DNA of 53,855 bases from a virus, in IMG/VR virus record IMGVR_UViG_3300025483_000016, positions 1-53,855 of that record; one strand, written 5' to 3'. The first letter of the stretch is position 1. Each line of letters starts with the position of its first letter. This document shows, piece by piece, positions 6,375-15,710 of this stretch. The translations under genes and the position numbers were made by a program. The notes beneath the pieces were generated by a model. It made no database searches. It saw only the letters and a list, made by a program, of their open reading frames with translations, and was not told the DNA's origin.

Positions 6375-9300
6375 TTAGATGATAGACCATGCACCACCAT
6401 CTAAGATGGTAACTACCGTATTGCCAGTCAATTCAATTGGTCCAGCAGACATACAGTTTGTGTTTGCAGGAACGGTGACGTTTTCTGCAACTGTATTCCT
6501 GTTTGCCTTCATGACACCGTAAGTGTCAATATATTGCCTGTCACCCATCACTCTCATAGCATTAGAGTTATTGTTATTGGATGCACTTGCAGTGGTAGTT
6601 CCGAAAGAAGCACCGATGAAGTTAGAAGATCCATTAACATGTAGTTGATAATCAGGATTTGTCTGATTAACACCAACTCTAGATAGTCTGTAGATGTGTC
6701 CGCCAGTCGTGCTATCAGTCCATTTGGAAGTAACGAATGGAGCACCATTAGCATACAGAGTTCCGTTGAGGTTGAAGTTACCCTCAACATTCAACGCCAT
6801 GTTGATACCATTGACTGTTGTATCTGTGGTGTTAATAGAAACTCTATTAGTAGAACCATTAACTGCAATTGCAGGTGTGGCATTCCAAGATGTTCCACCA
6901 TTAGCAGTAGATCCTTGAATGGTAAAGATGTTGTTACCAACTAACTGGTTACCAATTCTAAAGTTTCTATAGGAAGAAGCACCAAGGAAACTGACACCAA
7001 CACCTGAGTTATCATTTGCACTGTCTAGAGTTAGATTTGATCTAATACGAGCAGCAGCATTTACATCTAAACGATAATTAGAATCTGGATTGTTTGTTGC
7101 GATACCAACTGTACCATCATGCTTGATGGTCAATCTTGGAAGATTATTTGTTCCGAGATGTAAAGCATCATTATTTACGTTGATAATTGCACAACTGTTA
7201 TTATTTCCAGAAGTAGATAAATGATATCCAGTATTACTGGAATTATCGCTATTACCTAGCAATAATCCCCAAGAAGTATTGCTACTATGTGCTATATTGA
7301 CTTGATTCTGATCACCACCTTTAATACCAACAACATCACCTGCACCAGAACCACCAATATCAAATGTTCTAGATGGAGTGCCAGAGTTAATACCAACTCT
7401 ATTCGTTGATGCATCTACAAAGAATGTATTTGTATCAACAACCAGATCTCCAGCAATTGTTGTGTTGCCAGTTAGAGTAGATGTTCCAGATACGCTTAGG
7501 TTAGATCCAGAACCAGTTAGAGTTAGCGAACCAGTCATGGTGTCGCCTGCTTTCAATACGTTTAGAGAAGCAGCACCAGTTACGTTACCAGTGATAGATC
7601 CAACACTAATATCTCCATTAGCATCACGAAGAACAGCAGTGTTTGGAACATTGGTTGTTTGGAATTGAATGTTACCTGAGTTCCAGATCTGGTTGCCATT
7701 GATGGTCATTCCATCAGCATTAATAACTTGTATGTTCAGAGTTCCAGATCCGTCAGTTCCATTACCACCAGAAGCAATCATTGCAACGTTATGGTTTGCT
7801 GCTAACTGAGAACTATTGAAATATATTCCAGGTGCAGAAGAAACACCATCTTTTCTTCCTAGTCTTAGGTTAGCTGTTCCACTATCACTTTCTAATACAG
7901 CAACATCAATGGTGTTACCGTCTTCAATAGAGAAGTCCTGGAATGGAACTCTATTGCTTGCAGATCCGATAGTTACTGCACCAATAAAATTACCAGTCGT
8001 TAATCTACCAACGATAATTGTATAGTCGTTAAAGTTATCAACAGTATCGTCATTGACGATAAGATTATCAATCGTAATTTCACCTACATTCTGAGAATTG
8101 TTGTTATAAAGATTGACAGTGTTACCAGGAGTAAATGGTGTAGATCCTAGAACTAAACCACTAACATAGATTTGATATCTTGGATCTCCATTGAATGATT
8201 TAATTGTTATATCATCGCGGACAGATGTTGCACTGATAAATCTTGGAAGTCTTTCATCAGATAGCGTTCCATAATTGACATTCAGGGCATTCTGATACCA
8301 GATGCCTTGGCGGTTGTCAAGTTTATCAGCGTCAAGATCAGATCCAGCACCATCATTGAGAGAACTCCAAATCTTACCCCAAGAACCAAAAGCGGTTAGA
8401 CCAGTTCCAGAACCACGGAGGTACATGTTATCATTATCTGTGAATGCAAGTTGTCTTACACCACCGAAGGAAGCATCAAATCCAGATCCACCATTTCTGA
8501 CGGTCATTACAAAGTTTTTGCTTCCACCATCATTGAGACCATTAGCACTATTGTTAATCGTATTAGCAATAATACCTTCAACAAAGTTATTGGGAGATGG
8601 GTTTGATGTTGGGTTATTTGTACCAGTGATCAAACGAATAGTGTTTGCAGAAGAACCAGAGATACTAATATTATAAGTACCAGATAGTCTATCAGTTGGT
8701 AACGTTCCAGAGTTTTGGTTGGACGAGTTTAGATAGAATGCACCTTGAGCACCATCAAGGAGGTCAGCATCCAGACCACTATCAGCACCAACTTTCAGAG
8801 AAACAGATCCATTTCCTTCTGTGCCAATATCAAACTGAGACTTCTTAAATCTAGAAACACCAATAGTACCGAAGAGGTCTGCACTGACCGTTAGATCAGT
8901 AACTCTCTGAACATCAATAGCAACGTTTGCATATTGCTTATTAACTGTAGAAATTTTTGCTGCTAGTACTGCATTGGATCCTGCACCAATGGTAGCAGTT
9001 GGTAGTGTAGTAATATTGAAGTCTGCGGTAAATCCAATACCACCATCAGTAACAACAATATCGCTAATTGAATTGTTTGCTACTGTAATGTTCGCTCTTA
9101 AACCAGTTCCACTACCACCAATTAATTGCTGGTCAAAGTATTGACCATTTGTAAATCCAGAACCGCCGTTAGCAATTACGATAGAATCTACAAATCCACC
9201 TTGAGTGTATGAAGACTCAAATGTGATAGGAGATGTTCCTCTATCAAATTCAATAATTGTATCAGTTGCGATTGTTTGTGTTATAGTATTGCTCAGTGAA

Positions 9301-12300
9301 ATAGTTGTAAATCCACCAGACGTTAATACTCCATTAATGCTAGTATTTGCTTGAATACCTGCTACATTAGAAACAACTTCATGTCCAACTAATACATCCG
9401 AATTGGTTGTAAATTGTAGTTCGGAACTTCCAGAAGAAGCTTGAGAACTTAGTTTTGCAAAATATCTAGTCTCTGTGCTCTTAACAGATTGTACTGCCAG
9501 CGCCCAGTTTTGATCTCCACGTAAGAATGTGAATGAGTTTGCAGTTCCTCCAGTAGCAATAACGTTTGCTGGGATTGGACCACCAATCAAGGTAGAACCG
9601 TCAATGGTGCTGGAAGTTAGTGATACCCAGTTGTTGTTATTAAATGATGATGTATTAACAACTCTGATAAGGTTGATAGTTACTGCTGGGATATCACTGG
9701 ATTCAATAGTATCGGTATCAGTAATAGCAATGTTATTGACAATATCGCCATACAATCTGCTTTCAATTAATGCGACACCTGTTGCCTGTGTTCCTGATCC
9801 CGCAGGAGCAGAGAATGTTACTGTTGGAGCAGTTGTGTATCCTTTTCCTCCTTTATAACCATTGAATTCGATAATAGTTACAGTTACAACTTCTCCATTT
9901 GCAATGGTAGAAGTTGCTGCAGCAGACACTCCACCTTGCTGTGGATTACCACCAGCAATTGTTACTGTAGGTGGAGAGGTGTAACCAGAACCACCATCGG
10001 TAATATTGATAGTATGAACTACACCTTGTCTGTATTCAGTTGCTTGAATTCTTCCTTGAGATACGCTACCGAGGAAGATATCTCCAATTGTAAATTGGAT
10101 AGTTGGATCAACACCAAATGCAAGGAACAAACTATCCAAGTCATTATTAAGAATGAATGATGTAGTTGTGTCTTGCTGAATAGCAATGTCACCAGCGAGT
10201 GCTCCTTCGATAGAAGTTCTTTCTTGCTGGTCTGCAACGGTATAAACCTCAAATGGTCTTAGTGCTGGAATTTGGTCGATAGAAATCTTACCAGAATCGG
10301 TAAGTTCAACCAGTGCTCTAGGAACAGCGTTTGTAGAGTATGGTTTGTTGATGTAAGGACCAAGGTTGTTAGTGATATAGTCCTTAACTGCCTTTTGAGT
10401 AGGTAGTTTGGAGTCAGTGGAATTAGCACCACCAAGTGTGTTGGATGCATCGAAACCAGTAACAACAACGTCGCCACCTTTCAGTTTCAAGAATTCAACT
10501 TCAGAGATAGTAACCGTACCAGTAAAGGTGATAGCACCAGTTCTGTTTTCAATCTGAGCAAACGTACCAACTTTAAAGTCACCTAGTTCATCAGTGCCAG
10601 AGACATATACACGACCATAGTCTTCAGAAACTTGCTCGTTTGCCGTAACTTTAGTACCACCGTTCTCAGGTAGTGCTAGGTAGTTAGTACCCGATCCAGC
10701 AAATTCCCAAGTGTGGGAAGAACTATTAACAATAGATGGTCTGTGGAGTCTAATGGTTTCTCCAAGGAGAGCAGCAGCATTCTGAGAAGTTCCATCACTG
10801 TCTCTGATAACGCTATATGGTTGTCCAGTTCCATCGTCGATGGTGATCGTAGCAGAGAAAGGAGGACCAACTGTAACACCAGATACTTCGTCAATGAAGT
10901 ATTCTACTGTACCTGATACATTACTATGACCATCAACTTTAACGACATAGTGCTCTAGTGGTTCTCTTCCTAAATTATCAACAGTGAAGATAGTTCTTCC
11001 AGTTGGTGTTGCAGAAACATTAACGATAGTACCAACATCAAATGTGTATGCCTCTTTTCTGAATCCTCTACCACGTAGAGCAAACTGACCAAAGTTTGTA
11101 GCAGAGTTTGTAACTGATGCATAACCACCAGACTCAGCAAGAATACCATCAGCACAGAAGATAACGAAGACCGAAACTAACTGAGTGTAACCATCTTCAA
11201 TAATCTTATATCCTGTACCACCAAATGAGACGATGGTGAATGCAGATGCAACCATCGACTTACCCTGATTGGGGAAGGTTGCAGAACCGCCAAGTTCTAG
11301 ACCAGGGAAAGGACAGTTAGGTTGCTTAACTTTAGAACCATCAACCAGAGCACCACTACCACCCAAGAACGAAATAATAGAAGAGTTCTGAGTATATGGA
11401 GATGCTTCAATGATTGGATAATCATCAAAGTCACCACGAATTGCCATCCTTTGATTGTTAGCATCATAAATGTAACTATCTGGATATGTAATTAGATTTA
11501 CGGTGTCAAATAATGTTCCTGTAGTCTTAGTAGTAGTTCCTGGTTCGATTGCAGTTCCACTAGCAGGATCTTCTGCATACTCTAGAATGCCATCTAGAAT
11601 ACCCATAGAAGTTGTGATAGACGCTTCTACGTTTGCACAAAGAGGATTTCCTAGAGGATCTGCTAGAATAGTTGCATCAACGAACTGTGGAATTGAAGAA
11701 GATGTGCTTACAGCATTACCTGCGCTATCTTTCCATCCGCGCATCGCTGTGATGGCAAAATCTCTTACTTGAGTATATGCATATCTGGTCTCTTCTATTT
11801 GAGATGCATCGATACCAGTTAGTGCAGTTCCTGTGAAATAGAATTCTGCATTGGTTACAATGCCAGAGTTTCCTCCAAGAACAAGGTCTCTAATAAGACC
11901 ACCTAGAATATAATTAATATCTCTACGGCACTTTCTTTGATGAATATCAGTCAGTCCTAGAGAAGGGAACTGTGTTTCAGTATTGATTAGTGCTTGATCT
12001 GCAATCAGATCTCTGTTTCTAGCAATTAGATATGCAGCATCTAGATATGTACCAGATGCATCGTTAGCGATAACATCGACATAGAGATATGCAAGAGTAT
12101 CAATAGCAGATCTTACATCATCACATGCAGGAGTTCCAGCAGTTGCTGTAATAACACTATTATCAAAATATCTTGGTACGCTAGAATATACTGGGGTGTA
12201 TGTCGGATTACTAGGAGTACCATCTCCAGTTCTCCAGTTTCTCATTGCAAAGATTGCTAGTTCTCTAGCATATTCAATTGCACGTACAGTCTGGATAATC

Positions 12301-15164
12301 TCATTTTCAATGTAAGCGATCTTAGCACCAACGATATACTTTTGTGCTGCTTCAATAATATTGTGGTTAGAACCAAATTCAAGGTCTCTTACAATAGCGT
12401 TGATAAAATGTCTTACATCTTGACGACACTGTTCATCGCCATTAGTTGTGCTATTTGTTACAGTGGGAGAACTATATGATGGATATACTTTAGTTCCTGC
12501 ATCACAAGAAATTTCAAGACCTGCTAGTTGTACAGTATCATCTTCTGAAAGATTTAGTGATGCATCGGTAGTTACTGTTGCTACTCCAGTTACCGCTGTG
12601 TCATAAACAAAATTAGTTACATTAACAGTAACTCCACCAAAAGTTGCAGTACCAGTTGGGTTTGCGCTATCATAAGTATTATCATGATCTAGTGTTCCCA
12701 AGAAAATATCAAAGGAAGTTCCACTTACATTATAAACAGAATAGTATTCTTTCTTGAATTGATCATTAATTCTTCCTACAACTTCATCCGCAATAAAATC
12801 TCTGTTGTTGCGTAAGAATACACAAGCATCTTGGAATCTTCTTTCTACTGGAGTGGAAAGACTGAATTCATTTGGTGAGTTTAGTAGTGTTAGTGTAACT
12901 GACTTAGAGTAAGACTTTACAACCGCTGTTTGTCCAGGATCAAAGTTTGAATCATTAATTGTTGGAGCTTTCTTAGGAATTACAAATCTTCTAGAACGAC
13001 CATCAGCATCTTCTAGAACTTTGTAAATTCTTTGTTTGCCCATCAGGAAAGATAGGTCTGGATTTAAAGTTGGCAATCCAGAAATTTCAATTTCTTGACC
13101 TTCTTTAAATTCGTGAATGTTGTCTCTACCAACTAGCTGGTTTGTATAGAATACAATACCACCAAGGTCTTCTGCATTGCCAAACTGATCATTTTGGAAA
13201 CCACCAGTTGCGATGCTTGGATCTCCCTGTAGAGAGAAATCAATTCTCTGAATGGGAAGAGTAGAAGTTACATCTTCATCTACAGAAACAACTTCACCTT
13301 CTGCTCTAATTGACTTAATAGAAGTACTATCAAAAGACTCTGTTACAATAGAAGCCTGGAAAATATTGATAGATGCTGCTTGATTAGTTTCCCAAGAAGG
13401 TGAGTTGAGAATAGGTACAACTGTTACTTCATAACTAGTTGGAGCATTGGTATCATCAACAGCTGCAATTTCGTAAAATCCTTGAGTGAAGTTAGCATCG
13501 GCAGTATCATCTAGGAAGATATAACTTCCTGGAATAATGCTATCACCAGTAGGATTTGTTGTAAAGATTAGTTTATTTGTTCCAGCAGTTGCGGTAATTG
13601 TTTGTGTATTGATCTGACTTCCTTGAGAACCAGAAACAAGATAGTTAAATCTCTCACCCTCTACGAAAGAACCACTAGTTAGAAGAACATCTACATCACC
13701 ATTAATGTATGCTGATGCTCCAGTGGTTGTAGTAAAATTAACATTACTAATTTTTGCTCTAGCACCAGTATTGACACCAACTACTTCTAAACTACTGGTA
13801 AGTGCTGATAGACCAGTGTTTTGCTGGAAATCGACATTAAATTTGTCTGGTCCAAAAATTTGATGACCAATTGGGAAATCTACACCGAAGTCTCCATTAA
13901 CTTCATTGTCGATGATAATTCTTTGCTTATCATCAAACACCATTGCAAAGTCCCAAGTTGCAACAGAGTCACCATTTGAGTCAATTTGGTCACGGAAGGT
14001 AACACCAATAACATAGTTTTTGTCGCCAAACTTGACCATGTGTTTGCCAGGATTGGCAGGTCTCATGATGACGAGACGTAAGTTGTCACCTACAATAGAA
14101 CAATCAGGTGGTAGAGAAATTGGGTTATCTTCTACGTAGTCGCCACCAGAAACGATAAGTGTTTCTTTTACGCCAGGAGTTGACCATGCCAACTGTGCCG
14201 CTTTCTTAATTGTGCGAACAGGATTGACAGCAGAACGACCATCGTTTTGATCTGAACCAATCTGCTGAGAAACATAGATACGACCACCAACGTCATTCGT
14301 TGCTAGGTTGAGGACGTATTCTGTGGTAGCAATCTTATCGGATCTGTCACCAAGTACAGGTGTAATAGATCTTGGATATACTCCAGATTCTCCTGTTGTT
14401 GCATATCCAAATGCTTCATTATCATCTACTCTAAAACCAATATGCTTTAATGTAGCGGTGCCATTGGTTGCTTCGCCATCAGTGTGGGTTGGAGCATCTG
14501 TTCCAGTAGTACCAGAAACTGTTACTTGATATACATTTGATCCAAAGTATCTGTATGCATCTTTCTGTAAGAAGATGCTTGCAGACCAAAGAGTTCCCGT
14601 AGCGTTAGCATAGGTTTTTAAGTTTGGAGCTCTGTGGTTTAGATCAGGACTAATTAGATTATCAACGTCTAAGTTGAGAATTCTTGCAGTATCAGAAATG
14701 ATAGAAGTAGAAGTTCTGATAGCACCAGAAATATCCAACTCAAAATCAACAGTGTCAAGTGTTGCTGTAGCAGTAGCACCTACACCACCACCTCCAGAAA
14801 ATGTTACTGTTGGCGCAGAACTATATCCACTTCCTGGATTATTAACAGCAATTGTAGTTACTTCACCATTGAAAATAAAGGCAGAAGCGAGAGCTTGAAC
14901 TCCACCAGATGCTGGTGGAGAAATAGTTACAGAAGGTGCGCTAGTGTATCCAGAACCACCAGCGGTAAGTTTAATTGTATCAACTCTTTGCCCCGTTCTA
15001 TTGATACCAACACGAGGCAATCCAGTATTGCTATCAAGTTGAGCACGAAGGATTTCTTTTTCTAACGAGCCTGTACCCGATCGAATGGTAAGTTCGTTAT
15101 CACCGATAAGTTTGGGTTGAGAACCTCTTACAAACTCTTTATCGGAATTGATATTAAAACTCAT
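6375..15164 (-). CDS. Giant tail-fibre protein (2929 residues)
   Basis: A 2929-residue mosaic fibre. The N-terminus is MSFNINSDKEFVRGSQPKL. Residues 62-115 have two GxGYxSAPxVT repeats. At about 290-420 there is a pectate-lyase-like right-handed beta-helix start (GSDQNDGRSAVNPVRTIKKA). About 770-1150 contains two or three alpha-helical modules (ARNRDLIADQ, CRRDINYILGGLIRDL, FAMRNW). Residues 1500-2050 hold more GxGY repeats and a TQKAVKDYI fibre motif. Residues 2100-2300 have LDGAQGAFYLNSSN-type fibre repeats. The C-terminal 350 residues are of the type that ends in SAGPIELTGNTVVTI. It is probably the long side fibre that contacts the host. I see no S74 peptidase end. A late-promoter-like GCTAAATA lies 34 nt before the ATG at 15164. 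Confidence 0.88.
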   Translation of the reverse strand: MSFNINSDKEFVRGSQPKLIGDNELTIRSGTGSLEKEILRAQLDSNTGLPRVGINRTGQRVDTIKLTAGGSGYTSAPSVTISPPASGGVQALASAFIFNGEVTTIAVNNPGSGYSSAPTVTFSGGGGVGATATATLDTVDFELDISGAIRTSTSIISDTARILNLDVDNLISPDLNHRAPNLKTYANATGTLWSASIFLQKDAYRYFGSNVYQVTVSGTTGTDAPTHTDGEATNGTATLKHIGFRVDDNEAFGYATTGESGVYPRSITPVLGDRSDKIATTEYVLNLATNDVGGRIYVSQQIGSDQNDGRSAVNPVRTIKKAAQLAWSTPGVKETLIVSGGDYVEDNPISLPPDCSIVGDNLRLVIMRPANPGKHMVKFGDKNYVIGVTFRDQIDSNGDSVATWDFAMVFDDKQRIIIDNEVNGDFGVDFPIGHQIFGPDKFNVDFQQNTGLSALTSSLEVVGVNTGARAKISNVNFTTTTGASAYINGDVDVLLTSGSFVEGERFNYLVSGSQGSQINTQTITATAGTNKLIFTTNPTGDSIIPGSYIFLDDTADANFTQGFYEIAAVDDTNAPTSYEVTVVPILNSPSWETNQAASINIFQASIVTESFDSTSIKSIRAEGEVVSVDEDVTSTLPIQRIDFSLQGDPSIATGGFQNDQFGNAEDLGGIVFYTNQLVGRDNIHEFKEGQEIEISGLPTLNPDLSFLMGKQRIYKVLEDADGRSRRFVIPKKAPTINDSNFDPGQTAVVKSYSKSVTLTLLNSPNEFSLSTPVERRFQDACVFLRNNRDFIADEVVGRINDQFKKEYYSVYNVSGTSFDIFLGTLDHDNTYDSANPTGTATFGGVTVNVTNFVYDTAVTGVATVTTDASLNLSEDDTVQLAGLEISCDAGTKVYPSYSSPTVTNSTTNGDEQCRQDVRHFINAIVRDLEFGSNHNIIEAAQKYIVGAKIAYIENEIIQTVRAIEYARELAIFAMRNWRTGDGTPSNPTYTPVYSSVPRYFDNSVITATAGTPACDDVRSAIDTLAYLYVDVIANDASGTYLDAAYLIARNRDLIADQALINTETQFPSLGLTDIHQRKCRRDINYILGGLIRDLVLGGNSGIVTNAEFYFTGTALTGIDASQIEETRYAYTQVRDFAITAMRGWKDSAGNAVSTSSSIPQFVDATILADPLGNPLCANVEASITTSMGILDGILEYAEDPASGTAIEPGTTTKTTGTLFDTVNLITYPDSYIYDANNQRMAIRGDFDDYPIIEASPYTQNSSIISFLGGSGALVDGSKVKQPNCPFPGLELGGSATFPNQGKSMVASAFTIVSFGGTGYKIIEDGYTQLVSVFVIFCADGILAESGGYASVTNSATNFGQFALRGRGFRKEAYTFDVGTIVNVSATPTGRTIFTVDNLGREPLEHYVVKVDGHSNVSGTVEYFIDEVSGVTVGPPFSATITIDDGTGQPYSVIRDSDGTSQNAAALLGETIRLHRPSIVNSSSHTWEFAGSGTNYLALPENGGTKVTANEQVSEDYGRVYVSGTDELGDFKVGTFAQIENRTGAITFTGTVTISEVEFLKLKGGDVVVTGFDASNTLGGANSTDSKLPTQKAVKDYITNNLGPYINKPYSTNAVPRALVELTDSGKISIDQIPALRPFEVYTVADQQERTSIEGALAGDIAIQQDTTTSFILNNDLDSLFLAFGVDPTIQFTIGDIFLGSVSQGRIQATEYRQGVVHTINITDGGSGYTSPPTVTIAGGNPQQGGVSAAATSTIANGEVVTVTIIEFNGYKGGKGYTTAPTVTFSAPAGSGTQATGVALIESRLYGDIVNNIAITDTDTIESSDIPAVTINLIRVVNTSSFNNNNWVSLTSSTIDGSTLIGGPIPANVIATGGTANSFTFLRGDQNWALAVQSVKSTETRYFAKLSSQASSGSSELQFTTNSDVLVGHEVVSNVAGIQANTSINGVLTSGGFTTISLSNTITQTIATDTIIEFDRGTSPITFESSYTQGGFVDSIVIANGGSGFTNGQYFDQQLIGGSGTGLRANITVANNSISDIVVTDGGIGFTADFNITTLPTATIGAGSNAVLAAKISTVNKQYANVAIDVQRVTDLTVSADLFGTIGVSRFKKSQFDIGTEGNGSVSLKVGADSGLDADLLDGAQGAFYLNSSNQNSGTLPTDRLSGTYNISISGSSANTIRLITGTNNPTSNPSPNNFVEGIIANTINNSANGLNDGGSKNFVMTVRNGGSGFDASFGGVRQLAFTDNDNMYLRGSGTGLTAFGSWGKIWSSLNDGAGSDLDADKLDNRQGIWYQNALNVNYGTLSDERLPRFISATSVRDDITIKSFNGDPRYQIYVSGLVLGSTPFTPGNTVNLYNNNSQNVGEITIDNLIVNDDTVDNFNDYTIIVGRLTTGNFIGAVTIGSASNRVPFQDFSIEDGNTIDVAVLESDSGTANLRLGRKDGVSSAPGIYFNSSQLAANHNVAMIASGGNGTDGSGTLNIQVINADGMTINGNQIWNSGNIQFQTTNVPNTAVLRDANGDISVGSITGNVTGAASLNVLKAGDTMTGSLTLTGSGSNLSVSGTSTLTGNTTIAGDLVVDTNTFFVDASTNRVGINSGTPSRTFDIGGSGAGDVVGIKGGDQNQVNIAHSSNTSWGLLLGNSDNSSNTGYHLSTSGNNNSCAIINVNNDALHLGTNNLPRLTIKHDGTVGIATNNPDSNYRLDVNAAARIRSNLTLDSANDNSGVGVSFLGASSYRNFRIGNQLVGNNIFTIQGSTANGGTSWNATPAIAVNGSTNRVSINTTDTTVNGINMALNVEGNFNLNGTLYANGAPFVTSKWTDSTTGGHIYRLSRVGVNQTNPDYQLHVNGSSNFIGASFGTTTASASNNNNSNAMRVMGDRQYIDTYGVMKANRNTVAENVTVPANTNCMSAGPIELTGNTVVTILDGGAWSII

Positions 15165-15198
15165 GGTGCTGACTACCTGCGCCTACTGTCCTAACTTA

Positions 15199-15206
15199 TA
15201 TTTAGC
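15199..15206 (-). promoter_or_regulatory. Late-promoter-like motif for the giant fibre gene
   Basis: The minus strand reads GCTAAATA, differing from TATAAATA at two positions but identical to the motif at 28273. It lies 34 nt before the ATG of the 2929-residue fibre, in a 43-nt gap between genes. Confidence 0.55.
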
Positions 15207-15207
15207 A

Positions 15208-15708
15208 TCACTGCCATGCAATACTTACTACCTGAGTGCTAACAACCCACTTGATGATGTTTGTAGTACCAGCTCTTGTGGTGGAGTATGAAAATCTATT
15301 AGTTGCTCCTAAAGGAGAGATATCCCAAGTCTGTCCTGATGGAATATCATCTTTAATAACAGTATTCATACTTGACAAAACAGTGACTAAACCAGCATTG
15401 TCGCAAGTAACAACACTTTCTATCTTTTCAGAATAAACTGTCCCTGAAGGATTGACAGCAATTACATGACCTGTGGTAAAATTAAGTGTGTTATTATCAA
15501 TCGCAATTTGAGAACCAACTGCATCCAATTGCAACACAGCTGTATTTACTCCTCTCAATATATAATTGACAGTTTTGCTATCTGTAAATTCAGTGTTTTT
15601 AATTTCTAAAGTATTGAAATCTTTAGCGTTTCTAAATTCATCAACAACGACAGTTTTATCGATAGAGAATCCACCAACTGAATCAAATTTATCTTTTGTA
15701 GTTGCCAT
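15208..15708 (-). CDS. Putative virion protein of unknown function
   Basis: A 166-residue protein starting MATTKDKFDSVGGFSIDKTV. It is beta-rich with alternating hydrophobic residues and has no Cys-pair or known catalytic motif. Residues 85-100 (TGHVIAVNPSGTVYSEKIE) and the C-terminus (IIKWVVSTQVVSIAWQ) look like small phage fibre or baseplate domains. I do not recognise a family. It starts 2 nt before the stop of the 1403-residue tail protein gene and ends just before the giant fibre promoter. Together they suggest a fibre-attachment or short structural component (inference). Confidence 0.82.
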   Translation of the reverse strand: MATTKDKFDSVGGFSIDKTVVVDEFRNAKDFNTLEIKNTEFTDSKTVNYILRGVNTAVLQLDAVGSQIAIDNNTLNFTTGHVIAVNPSGTVYSEKIESVVTCDNAGLVTVLSSMNTVIKDDIPSGQTWDISPLGATNRFSYSTTRAGTTNIIKWVVSTQVVSIAWQ

Positions 15709-15710
15709 TT